From contig NZ_JAQPPK010000009.1 of NCBI RefSeq assembly GCF_029952445.1, forward strand, positions 109,055 through 173,054: DNA of 64,000 bases. Direction: 5' to 3'. This stretch comes from Paenarthrobacter nitroguajacolicus (GTDB lineage Bacteria; Actinomycetota; Actinomycetes; Actinomycetales; Micrococcaceae). Positions 33,665 through 41,632 of this stretch are shown here, piece after piece. The position numbers and the translations under genes were made by a program. The notes under the pieces are model-generated. The model made no database searches, was not told where the DNA came from, and saw nothing but the letters and a program-made list of their open reading frames with translations. Numbering within the stretch: position 1 is the stretch's first letter; every line of letters begins with the position of its first letter.

Positions 33665-34528
33665 CTAGAGGGAAGGCTGCACTCCGAAAGCCACGGCAAG
33701 CTTCATGATCTTTTCGGCGCGGCCCAAACGCGGGAGGTCGGATCCGTCGCGGATTACCCGGCCGTTGGCCTCGAAGTCGTTCATGAAGTCCGTAGCCCAG
33801 GCCACGTCCGAGGGCGTGGGGCTGATGACCTCGTTGATCACGGTGGTCTGGTCGATGGCCAGGCAGAGCTTGCCGGTCATGCCCATGGTCACGGTGATGC
33901 CCGTCTGCTCGCGCAGGATGGGGTGGTTGGTGCCGACGGTGGGGCCGTCGATGGGGCCCGGCAGGTTGCCAACGCGGCTGGCCACAACGAGCTTGGCGCG
34001 CGGGTAGGCCATGGCCTCCGGCGTGGCCGCCATTCCGGTGTCGCGGCGGAAGTCGCCCGAACCGAAGGCCAGGCGGAAGGCACCCTGTGCGCGTGCAATG
34101 TGGTTGGCCTCTTCGATGCCGAGGGCAGACTCCACCAGGGCAATCACGGGAGTCTTGCCGTCCATGCGGTGGTAGGACTCGGTGACTTGGTCGGCGGACT
34201 CGGTCTTGGCGAGCATCACGCCCAGCAGGCCGGGCGTGCCGCGCAATCCGGCGAGGTCGTCAGCCCAGAAGTTACTGGTGGCATCGTTGATGCGTACCCA
34301 GGCCTGGCCGCCGGCGGTCAGCCAGTTCACGACGTTTTCGCGTGCGGCGTCCTTCTGGGAAGGGTCCACGGCGTCTTCGATGTCAAGGATGATGGCGTCT
34401 GCGCGCGAGCCCGCGGATTCGTCGAAAAGCTCCGTTTTCATCGCATTTACGAGAAGCCATGAACGGGCGATGTCGGCGGGAATGTTGCGGGTGGGCCGAA
34501 TGGATTCGGCGGCGATGCTAGACGTCAT
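33665..34528 (-). CDS. HpcH/HpaI aldolase / citrate-lyase beta-like protein (CitE family)
   Basis: A 287-residue TIM-barrel lyase of the CitE/(S)-citramalyl-CoA or malyl-CoA lyase family. Motifs are RADAIILDIEDAVDPSQKDAARE with the Mg-binding acidic residues, WVRINDA, VMLAKTESADQV with the second metal ligand Glu, and LAFGSGDFRRDTGM. These cleave acyl-CoA hydroxy-thioesters or short keto acids. The start is ATG at 34526-34528, preferred over a further in-frame ATG at 34591. It lies 19 nt upstream of the DUF2797 gene. Confidence 0.88.
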   Translation of the reverse strand: MTSSIAAESIRPTRNIPADIARSWLLVNAMKTELFDESAGSRADAIILDIEDAVDPSQKDAARENVVNWLTAGGQAWVRINDATSNFWADDLAGLRGTPGLLGVMLAKTESADQVTESYHRMDGKTPVIALVESALGIEEANHIARAQGAFRLAFGSGDFRRDTGMAATPEAMAYPRAKLVVASRVGNLPGPIDGPTVGTNHPILREQTGITVTMGMTGKLCLAIDQTTVINEVISPTPSDVAWATDFMNDFEANGRVIRDGSDLPRLGRAEKIMKLAVAFGVQPSL

Positions 34529-34906
34529 GTATCTACCGTATCTGCCCTGCCGCCCGCAAGGCGAAGAATTCGCCTTCCTTGTGAGGATCAATACGAACTA
34601 AACCCCATATGACTGTCGAGTCCCGCAGTATGAACTCCCGACGGCGGTCCGCGCCAGTCATGTCCGGCCTGCCTGTCGCTGTTGTTCACGGATCTCAACA
34701 CGGCGTCTTTGAGTCTCCCCGTTGCTGGGCATGGCTCAGGATTTCGCCCCGTTTCGAGCTGTTTCGCAGGGTTTCCGGGCGTTACCGCTCCGCTTCCCAG
34801 CCGCCGTCGTCATGGGCTTTCATCGTTCCCAAGCCATTGCACAAGTACCCGCGTACTTGCCGCAACCGGCCACCCAACCAACCTCACTCCATCGAAAGTA
34901 GCTCCC
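34529..34906. other. Intergenic region upstream of the sulfonate-type operon
   Basis: About 380 bp between divergent genes. No credible gene is seen: an in-frame extension of the next gene back to 34682 has a Ser/Pro/Arg-rich translation unlike its neighbours and no signal-peptide logic. The region must hold the promoters of the CitE-like gene and the ABC operon. No clear -10/-35 pair or riboswitch fold was recognised. Confidence 0.5.
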
Positions 34907-35929
34907 ATGAAACTGCATCTGCCCCTCCTGAGCGTCGCGGCCGCCGTCGTACTTGCGCTGACGGTGAGCGGCTGCGGCGGTGCAGCCGAAGCCGGACAAA
35001 GCGGCCAGCCAGGCAACGAAGTCAAGGAACTTCGCTACCAGGGTTCAGCCAACAACGTGACCTTCCCTGAACTGGCAGCAGACCTCGGCTATTTGGGCGA
35101 CCTGAAGCTGAACTGGGTGGGCAACACCACCAGCGGCCCCCAGGACATCCAGTCGGCGGCTACCAACCAGACGGACTTCGGCGGCGCGTTCTCCGGCGCC
35201 GTAGTCAAGCTCATCGAAGCCGGTGCGCCCGTCAAGGCAGTGGTCAACTACTACGGCTCGGATGAGAAGACCTTCAGCGGTTACTACGTCAAGGCCGACA
35301 GCCCCATCAAGGAACCCCGCGACCTGATCGGCAAGAAGATCGCCGTGAACACCCTGGGCGCCCACCATGAAGCGGTCATCAACACGTGGTTGACCAAGAA
35401 CGGACTGAGCCAGGACGACATCAAGCAGGTACAGCTGGTTCCGCTGGCACCGAACGACACCGAAGAAGCGATCCGACGCGGCCAGGTGGATGCAGGAACG
35501 CTGGGCGGGGTACTCCAGGACCGCGCCATTGAATCCGGCGGGCTGCGTTCCTTGTTCAGTGACGTCGAACTGTTCGGCAACTTCGCCGGCGGGCAGATCG
35601 TGCTCCGCTCCGACTTCATAGAGAAGAACCCGAACACCACCCGCACCTTCACCACGGGTGTGGCCAAAGCGATCAAGTGGGCGGCGGAAACACCCCGCGA
35701 CGAGGTGATTGCCCGCTTCACCAAGATCATCGAAAACCGCGGCCGCAACGAAAGCACCGCCAACCTCAAGTTCTGGAAGAGCCCGGGTGTCCCGGACGCC
35801 GGGGTCATCCAGGACCAGGACTTCACGCGGTGGGAGTCGTGGCTGAACTCGGCGGGAATCGTCAAGGACAAGCTGACGCCGTCCAAGTACTACACCAACG
35901 ATTTCAACGATCTGGCGAAGAAGGGATAA
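34907..35929 (+). CDS. ABC transporter substrate-binding lipoprotein (sulfonate/nitrate/taurine type)
   Basis: A 340-residue periplasmic-type binding protein of the SsuA/TauA family, anchored as a lipoprotein. The signal peptide MKLHLPLLSVAAAVVLALTV ends at a lipobox with Cys23 (VSGC). The mature protein starts with a Gly/Ser/Gln linker, then has ELAADLGYLGDLKLNWVGN, SAATNQTDFGGAFSGAVVKLI and VNTLGAHHEAVINTWL, typical of NMT1/SsuA-like proteins. The ATG at 34907 is chosen for the signal peptide. It is followed at 2 nt by the ATPase and then the permease and a TauD dioxygenase, so the ligand is probably an organosulfonate or sulfate ester. Confidence 0.9.
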   Translation: MKLHLPLLSVAAAVVLALTVSGCGGAAEAGQSGQPGNEVKELRYQGSANNVTFPELAADLGYLGDLKLNWVGNTTSGPQDIQSAATNQTDFGGAFSGAVVKLIEAGAPVKAVVNYYGSDEKTFSGYYVKADSPIKEPRDLIGKKIAVNTLGAHHEAVINTWLTKNGLSQDDIKQVQLVPLAPNDTEEAIRRGQVDAGTLGGVLQDRAIESGGLRSLFSDVELFGNFAGGQIVLRSDFIEKNPNTTRTFTTGVAKAIKWAAETPRDEVIARFTKIIENRGRNESTANLKFWKSPGVPDAGVIQDQDFTRWESWLNSAGIVKDKLTPSKYYTNDFNDLAKKG

Positions 35930-35931
35930 CC

Positions 35932-36831
35932 ATGACAGCGAAGATCAGCCTCAGGAATGTCACCAAACAATTCACGGTCCGGGCTACCAAGTCCGCCCCC
36001 GCCTCGACGCTCACAGCCATCGATTCCCTCAGCCTGGACGTCCGCGACGGCGAATTCCTCACATTGGTGGGGCCCAGCGGCTCGGGAAAGACCACGCTCC
36101 TGGACTTGCTTGCCGGATTGTCCACGCCCACCTCGGGAGAGGTATTGGTGGACGGCAAGACAGTGACAGGACCTGGCAAGGACCGGGCTGTGGTGTTCCA
36201 GCAGTATGCGTTGTTCCCGTGGCGGACGGCCTCTGCCAACGTCTCGATCGGCCTGGAAGGGAAAGGTCCGGACGGCCGAAAGTTGAGCCGCCGCGAACGG
36301 GCCTCGAAAGCCAGCGAGTACTTGGCGTTGGTGGGACTGGCTGGCTTCGAAGACCGCTACCCGCACGAGCTCTCCGGCGGCATGAAGCAGCGCGTCGCCA
36401 TCGCCCGCAGCCTGGCGTATGAGCCGGATGTGCTGCTGATGGATGAGCCGTTCGCCGCCTTGGACGCCCAGACCCGTGAGCAGTTGCAGGACGAGCTCCT
36501 CCGGATCTGGAAGGCCACCGGGAAGACGATCGTGTTCATCACCCACGGCATCGACGAGGCCGTATACCTGGGCGGGCGCGTGGCTGTGCTGAGCGCGAGG
36601 CCGGGCCGGCTCAAGGAAATCGTGGACATCAATATTCCGGACCGCGACGGCGATGAGGACATCCGCTCCAACCCCGCTTTCGTGGCGCACCGGCACCAGG
36701 TGTGGACCCTCCTGCACGACGAAGTCCGCCGGGCCCAGGACGCCGGCCACCGCAAAATCCTGCCTGATGGCAGCGCACCGGACGAACCGGCAACAACCCC
36801 ACTCACTGCAACTGCAAGGAGCGCAGCCTGA
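35932..36831 (+). CDS. ABC transporter ATP-binding protein (SsuB/TauB type)
   Basis: A 299-residue ABC ATPase that powers uptake through the adjacent permease. Walker A is GPSGSGKTTLLDLLAGL, the Q-loop region is VVFQQYALFPW, the ABC signature is HELSGGMKQRVAIARSLAY, Walker B is VLLMDEPFAALD, and the switch His is in FITHGIDEA. The FPWRTA segment after the Q-loop and the overall length match the nitrate/sulfonate/taurine family. ATG at 35932, 2 nt after the binding-protein stop; its TGA overlaps the permease ATG by 1 nt. Confidence 0.93.
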   Translation: MTAKISLRNVTKQFTVRATKSAPASTLTAIDSLSLDVRDGEFLTLVGPSGSGKTTLLDLLAGLSTPTSGEVLVDGKTVTGPGKDRAVVFQQYALFPWRTASANVSIGLEGKGPDGRKLSRRERASKASEYLALVGLAGFEDRYPHELSGGMKQRVAIARSLAYEPDVLLMDEPFAALDAQTREQLQDELLRIWKATGKTIVFITHGIDEAVYLGGRVAVLSARPGRLKEIVDINIPDRDGDEDIRSNPAFVAHRHQVWTLLHDEVRRAQDAGHRKILPDGSAPDEPATTPLTATARSAA

Positions 36832-37742
36832 TGACAACCACCCTGACGCAGGCAGAAACCGCCACCTCCGTGCCTGGCCCGGCAACCGCCGTCGAGCCTT
36901 CCGAAACCCGGGTGCCCGTCACGGAACGCACGACGCCGGTACCTGGCAGGCTGCGACGGGTCACCTCGACCCTTGGGTCGGGTCTGTGGAAGTCCGCGGC
37001 GATCCTTGCGTTCCTGGCGCTGTGGGAGTTGGGGCCGACGTACCTGGCCAGCCCCTCCACCCGCGTGTTCCTGCCACCGCTGCATGAGGTACTCCTGGCA
37101 TGGGGCAAGCTGTTCGAAGCCGGGACCATCCAGGGCCACATCGCAGCCAGCCTCACACGTTCAGTGGCCGGGTTCGGTGCGGCGCTGGTGGCGGGTGTTT
37201 CGTTGGGCCTGCTGATTGCCTGGTACGGGCGGCTGAACTCGGTCCTGAACCCGTTGCTGGAACTGTTCCGCAACACTGCGGCGCTGGCCCTGCTGCCGGT
37301 GTTCACGCTGCTGCTGGGCATTGGCGAGGAATCGAAGATCAGCATCGTGGCGTACGCCGCGTTCTTCCCGGTATTGCTGAACACCATCGCCGGAGTGAAG
37401 ACCGTGGATCCTCTGCTGATCAGGGCTGCTCGTTCCTTGGGCCTGAACAGCTTCAGGCTCTTCCAGAAGGTCATCCTGCCCTCCGCGGTTCCCACGATCT
37501 TCACCGGTATCCGCATGGCCGGCACGGCCTCGATCCTGGTGCTCATCGCCGCCGAAATGGTGGGGGCCAAGGCGGGTCTCGGCTACCTGATCGTGAACGC
37601 CCAAAGCAGCTTCCTCATCCCGGACATGTACGCGGGCATCCTCACAGTGTCCCTGCTGGGACTGGGCGTGAACTTCCTGCTCGTGGCCCTTGAACGCCAC
37701 TTCTCCCGCTGGCGGACCGCAGTCGGCGCCGCAGCTTCCTGA
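36831..37742 (+). CDS. ABC transporter permease (SsuC/TauC type)
   Basis: A 303-residue inner-membrane permease of the nitrate/sulfonate/taurine family. A soluble 45-residue N-terminus precedes about six transmembrane helices (for example SAAILAFLALWELGPTYLA and FGAALVAGVSLGLLIAWY). The cytoplasmic EAA-like loop, RAARSLGLNSFRLFQKVILPSAVP, contacts the ATPase. The start ATG overlaps the ATPase stop (TGATG). Confidence 0.93.
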   Translation: MTTTLTQAETATSVPGPATAVEPSETRVPVTERTTPVPGRLRRVTSTLGSGLWKSAAILAFLALWELGPTYLASPSTRVFLPPLHEVLLAWGKLFEAGTIQGHIAASLTRSVAGFGAALVAGVSLGLLIAWYGRLNSVLNPLLELFRNTAALALLPVFTLLLGIGEESKISIVAYAAFFPVLLNTIAGVKTVDPLLIRAARSLGLNSFRLFQKVILPSAVPTIFTGIRMAGTASILVLIAAEMVGAKAGLGYLIVNAQSSFLIPDMYAGILTVSLLGLGVNFLLVALERHFSRWRTAVGAAAS

Positions 37743-37794
37743 TTTTTCTACCCGTGGCACCTGCCACAACCATCACAACAAGTAAGGAAAAACC

Positions 37795-38718
37795 ATGACC
37801 ACCATTACCGAAACCAGGCTCGAATTCGCCAAGCTGGGCTCACGCATCGGCGCTGAAATCCGCGGCCTGGACATCAGCGGAGACCTCAGTGCAGAAACGG
37901 TGGCCCAGATCCGCGCAGCACTGAATGAGCACAAAGCACTGGTCTTCCGCGAGGCCAACATCCTCAGCGACGAGGCCCAGGTGAAGTTCGCTTCCCACTT
38001 CGGGCCGCTGACCAAGGCGCACCCCACCGTAGCCTCCGTGGACGGCGAGGAGAATGTCCTGCCGGTGGACAGCGAGAACGGCTCAGCCAACAACTGGCAC
38101 ACGGACGTTACTTTCGTGGTCAACCCGCCGCAGGCCTCGACGCTGCGCAGCATCGACCTCCCGGCATACGGCGGCGAGACCTTGATTGCGTCCTCAGCCG
38201 GCGCCTATCAGGACCTCCCGGAGGAACTGCGTAATTTCGCGGACACCCTGTGGGCGATCCACACCAACGATTACGACTACTCCGTACCGAAGAACCTTGA
38301 GCACTCCAACGCTGAGGAGCGCCGCAAGGAGTTCACCCGGCTGAAGTTCGAAACCGCCCACCCCGTGGTGCGGGTCCACCCCTTGACCGGCGAGCGCGGA
38401 TTGTTCATTGGGGGCTTCGCGCAGCGGCTTCGGATCGTGGGACTGTCCAACACTGAGTCCAAGGACATCATCCGCCTGCTGCAGGCGTACGTGACTCGCC
38501 CGGAGAACGTGGTCCGCGTGAACTGGGAGCCCAACCAGGTGGTCTTGTTCGACAACCGCATCACGCAGCACTACGCGCCGGACAACTACGATGGCCAGCC
38601 GCGCAAGCTGAACCGCGTGACGATCGCGGGCGACATTCCGGTGGGTGTGGATGGCAAGCCGAGCCAGGCCATCCAGGGTGATTCCAGCACGTACTCCGTG
38701 GTCGCGCCGCTTTCGTAG
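37795..38718 (+). CDS. TauD/TfdA-family Fe(II)/2-oxoglutarate dioxygenase
   Basis: A 307-residue alpha-ketoglutarate-dependent dioxygenase that hydroxylates the carbon next to a sulfonate or sulfate group, releasing sulfite or sulfate. The 2-His-1-carboxylate iron ligands are visible as His102 and Asp104 (NNWHTDVTFV) and His259 (RITQHYAPDNY), and the 2-oxoglutarate-binding Arg lies in PRKLNRVTIAGD. It is the last gene of the ABC operon (52 nt after the permease). Taurine, another alkylsulfonate or an alkyl sulfate ester are all possible substrates. Confidence 0.9.
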   Translation: MTTITETRLEFAKLGSRIGAEIRGLDISGDLSAETVAQIRAALNEHKALVFREANILSDEAQVKFASHFGPLTKAHPTVASVDGEENVLPVDSENGSANNWHTDVTFVVNPPQASTLRSIDLPAYGGETLIASSAGAYQDLPEELRNFADTLWAIHTNDYDYSVPKNLEHSNAEERRKEFTRLKFETAHPVVRVHPLTGERGLFIGGFAQRLRIVGLSNTESKDIIRLLQAYVTRPENVVRVNWEPNQVVLFDNRITQHYAPDNYDGQPRKLNRVTIAGDIPVGVDGKPSQAIQGDSSTYSVVAPLS

Positions 38719-38741
38719 GAGGGCTTATGTGTTGCTGTTTT

Positions 38742-38811
38742 AACTCAACTGAGTCGCAGTAGATGTCGTTTTGAGCGTTGATAGCGACACGAACTGCGAC
38801 TCAGTTGGGTT
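38742..38811. repeat. Dispersed hairpin repeat (copy 1), likely terminator between convergent genes
   Basis: AACTCAACTGAGTCGCAGT (38742-38760) pairs with ACTGCGACTCAGTTGGGTT (38793-38811), 18 of 19 positions. Inside, TGTCG (38764-38768) pairs with CGACA (38785-38789). The right arm touches the stop codon of the aldo/keto reductase gene. A related hairpin lies at 63814-63875. Confidence 0.85.
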
Positions 38812-39770
38812 TAAGGAAGGTTGCTTCCGCGGGCCGTCGTCCAGAGGCCGTACCACTGGGCCCGGGTCATGTCCTTCGCCACCACGGCAGCATCGGAACA
38901 TGCTTCGATACGGGCAGGGCTGGTGGTTCCCACTACCGGGGAAATCCTGGCCGGATGTTTCATCAGCCAAGCAAGCAGCACCGATTCCGGGGTAGTTCCG
39001 TGCTCAGCGGCCAGCTGCTTGAGCATCACCGCCGTCGCCGACTCAGCCGCAGACAACTCCTCCGGCTTCGCCCCCGTGTAACGGCCCTGGGCAAGCGAGC
39101 CGTAGGCCTGAAGCTCAATCCCGTGGGCCATGCAATGCTCCAAGGTCCCGTGCGGGAAGCTGTATGCCCGATCCCCAGGGTTGTTGACCAGCACAGTGCT
39201 CTCCAGCCAGTCGCTGCGGAGCAAACTCATCTCCAGCTGGTTCGCCACGATGGGCATCTCCAACACATCCTGCAGGTACGCGATCTGCGCCCCGGACATG
39301 TTGGACACACCTAACTGCCGCACCTTGCCTTCTGCAATCAACTGCCCGACGGCGTCCCCCACCTCCCGCGCGTCCATCAAGGGATCGGGCCGGTGCAGGA
39401 GCAGGACGTCCACGTAATCCGTTTGAAGGCGTTTGAGGCTCTCATTGACCCTTTCCAGGATGGCTTCCCGGCTGAGATCGTAGTGGGTTTGCAGGCCCCG
39501 CTCCCCCAACCGGATTCCGCACTTTGTCTGCAGCGTGATCTTTTCGCGCAGGCCTTGCGAACGGGCCAGGACTTCACCGAAGACAGCCTCCGACTTGCCG
39601 CTGCGGTAGATATCGGCGTGATCGAACAATTCGATGCCAATCCCTTGCGCGGCCTCAATTACGGCAGCGGCCTGCTCAATCTCGGCAGCATCATAAGAGG
39701 TGCCGTCCCAAGGACCGCCGAGACCCATGCATCCATAAATGAGCCGTCCGGGCCCGTTCGCTTTGGTCAT
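38811..39770 (-). CDS. Aldo/keto reductase
   Basis: A 319-residue NADPH-dependent (alpha/beta)8-barrel reductase like E. coli YdhF. The catalytic tetrad residues are visible in FDHADIYRSGKSE (Asp, Tyr), LQTKCG (Lys) and VLLLHRPDPLMD (His). Cofactor-binding segments are QAYGSLAQGRYTG and ISPVVGTTSPARIEA. The start is ATG at 39768-39770 with AGGA 5 nt upstream; another ATG lies 6 nt earlier. It begins 7 nt after the alpha-glucosidase stop, so it probably belongs to that transcript and may reduce a sugar-derived aldehyde (inference). Confidence 0.9.
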   Translation of the reverse strand: MTKANGPGRLIYGCMGLGGPWDGTSYDAAEIEQAAAVIEAAQGIGIELFDHADIYRSGKSEAVFGEVLARSQGLREKITLQTKCGIRLGERGLQTHYDLSREAILERVNESLKRLQTDYVDVLLLHRPDPLMDAREVGDAVGQLIAEGKVRQLGVSNMSGAQIAYLQDVLEMPIVANQLEMSLLRSDWLESTVLVNNPGDRAYSFPHGTLEHCMAHGIELQAYGSLAQGRYTGAKPEELSAAESATAVMLKQLAAEHGTTPESVLLAWLMKHPARISPVVGTTSPARIEACSDAAVVAKDMTRAQWYGLWTTARGSNLP

Positions 39771-39777
39771 ATGCATC

Positions 39778-41532
39778 CTAGGCCTTGGCAACGATCCAGG
39801 CAGTGGTATCGGAGGGAAGCTTGCCGTTCTCCAGCGGTCCACTCGCTACAACCACTTCGCCTTCAGGCAGTTCAACGGGTTCCCCGCCGAAATTGGTGAT
39901 GGTGTGCCAGCCGCCGGGACGGCTGAAGTGCAGCAGTTCAGGGTTGCCGGTTTCCACCCACTCGAGTTCCTCATCGGTCTGCAGTTCACTGCGCAGGTGC
40001 AGTGCCCGCCGGTATAGCTCCAACGTCGAGCCTTCAACGCCATCCTGCTTGGCGACGGCGTAGTCCGCGAACCACTCTGGCTGGGGCAGGTGCGCCTTGC
40101 CTTCGCCGAAGCCGAAGGAGGAACCTTCCGACGTCCAGGGCAGCGGAACACGGCAGCCATCGCGGCCGATTTCGACACCCGGGTTCCGGAAGAATGACGG
40201 GTCCTGGCGCTCGGAGTCGGGAATCTCCGTCACTTCACGCAGGCCGAGCTCTTCGCCCTGGTAGAGGTACGCGGAGCCGGGAAGCGCAAGCAGCAGCAAC
40301 GTAGCGGCGCGGGCGCGACGCAAGCCGAGTTCGACGTCGAGCTCTTCGGCCGGTGCGCCGGCAAGCAGCCAACCCTTGCCGTCCTGGCCTTTGGGCTCGC
40401 CGCCGGTGATGTCCTGCGCGGCGTTGGTCCCCTGCGCGACGGAACCGCCCTTGGGAAGGCCGTAGCGGGTGGCATGCCGGACGACGTCGTGGTTGGAGAA
40501 GACCCACGTGGACGATGCCCCGGACTCCTTGGCTGCCACCAGGTTGTCCGTGATGATCTTCTTGAACGAGGCGGCATCGAAATCCGACTGCAGGAGGTCG
40601 AAGTTGAAGGCCTGACCGAGTCCTTCGGGGCTCGCGTAACGGGCACGGCGGGACTCATGGACCCAGGCTTCCGCAACGGCAGTTCGCGGCGGGTTGTACT
40701 CGTTGAAGAGCTTGCGCCACTCGGCGTAGACCTCGTGGACTTCGTCGCGGTCCCAGAAGGGGTGGGAGCCATCGACGAAACCGTCCGTGCCGTGTGCTTT
40801 TGCCTCAAGGTCGGCCTTCATTGGCAGGGGCTCGCTAAGGTCCTTGGCCATGCCGTGGGCCACGTCGATGCGGAAGCCGTCCACGCCGCGGTCCGACCAG
40901 AAGCGGAGGGTCTTCAGGAAGTCCTCGCGGATCTCGGGGTTCTCCCAGTTAAAGTCCGGCTGTTCCTTGGCGAAGATGTGCAAGTACCACTGGCCCGGAG
41001 TTCCATCCGGTTCGGTGATGCGTTCCCAGATGGGTCCGCCGAACACAGAGTCCCAGTCCGACGGCGGCAACTCACCGTTTTCGCCCTTGCCGTCCCGGAA
41101 GATGTAGCGGTTGCGCGCTGCCGAACCCTTGGGCGATGCCAGGGCTTCCTTGAACCACTCGTGGCGGTCCGAGGAGTGGTTGGGAACGATGTCCACCACG
41201 ATCTTGATGCCGGCCGCGTGCAGTGCCGCTGCCATCTCGTCGAAGTCCTCAAGCGTCCCCAGCTTTGGGTCCACGTTCCGGTAGTCATCGACGTCGTACC
41301 CGCCGTCGGCGAGCGCTGACGGATAGAACGGGCTGAGCCAGACGGCGTCGATCCCGAGTTCCTTCAGGTAGGGAACCTTCGCAGTAATGCCTTTGAGGTC
41401 ACCGAGGCCGTCCCCGTTGGCGTCGTAGAAGCTGCGCGGGTAGATCTGGTAGACGGCTGCCTGGCGCCACCAGTTCGGATCGGACATGCGGTGCGTATCG
41501 GTACGGTGTTGCTTGGTGGCAGGGGTACTCAC
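39778..41532 (-). CDS. GH13 alpha-glucosidase (copy 1)
   Basis: A 584-residue cytosolic exo-acting alpha-glucosidase of glycoside hydrolase family 13 (oligo-1,6-glucosidase/alpha-glucosidase group). It starts WWRQAAVYQIYPRSFYDANGDGLGD and has region I VDIVPNHSSD, region II GFRIDVAHG with nucleophile Asp223, region III AVAEAWV with acid/base Glu288, and region IV FSNHDV with Asp349. No signal peptide. The start is GTG at 41530-41532 with AAGGAG 4 nt upstream. Palindromes in the 100-bp gap to the next gene suggest its own promoter under the ROK repressor. It probably hydrolyses imported alpha-glucosides such as maltose, isomaltose, sucrose or trehalulose. Confidence 0.93.
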   Translation of the reverse strand: MSTPATKQHRTDTHRMSDPNWWRQAAVYQIYPRSFYDANGDGLGDLKGITAKVPYLKELGIDAVWLSPFYPSALADGGYDVDDYRNVDPKLGTLEDFDEMAAALHAAGIKIVVDIVPNHSSDRHEWFKEALASPKGSAARNRYIFRDGKGENGELPPSDWDSVFGGPIWERITEPDGTPGQWYLHIFAKEQPDFNWENPEIREDFLKTLRFWSDRGVDGFRIDVAHGMAKDLSEPLPMKADLEAKAHGTDGFVDGSHPFWDRDEVHEVYAEWRKLFNEYNPPRTAVAEAWVHESRRARYASPEGLGQAFNFDLLQSDFDAASFKKIITDNLVAAKESGASSTWVFSNHDVVRHATRYGLPKGGSVAQGTNAAQDITGGEPKGQDGKGWLLAGAPAEELDVELGLRRARAATLLLLALPGSAYLYQGEELGLREVTEIPDSERQDPSFFRNPGVEIGRDGCRVPLPWTSEGSSFGFGEGKAHLPQPEWFADYAVAKQDGVEGSTLELYRRALHLRSELQTDEELEWVETGNPELLHFSRPGGWHTITNFGGEPVELPEGEVVVASGPLENGKLPSDTTAWIVAKA

Positions 41533-41544
41533 GAAACTCCTTTG

Positions 41545-41563
41545 ATTTAGAATCTAAATTTAG
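41545..41563. promoter_or_regulatory. Probable ROK-repressor operator upstream of alpha-glucosidase copy 1
   Basis: Two overlapping perfect palindromes: ATTTAGA-A-TCTAAAT (41545-41559) and CTAAATTTAG (41554-41563). The CTAAATTTA core is the same as in the arms of the inverted repeat at 46687-46715 in front of the ROK gene. It lies 13 nt upstream of the GTG start. Confidence 0.65.
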
Positions 41564-41632
41564 GTCCCGGACCAGTATCTGACGCCTGAAGCAGAAGGTC
41601 AACAGCCTGGGCTCCGCGGCAAAGATCACCCG

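Noticed and set aside
34682..34906. 75-codon N-terminal extension of the binding-protein gene
   Set aside because: The signal peptide with lipobox begins at the ATG at 34907; the upstream part is Ser/Arg/Pro-rich and unlike any signal sequence.
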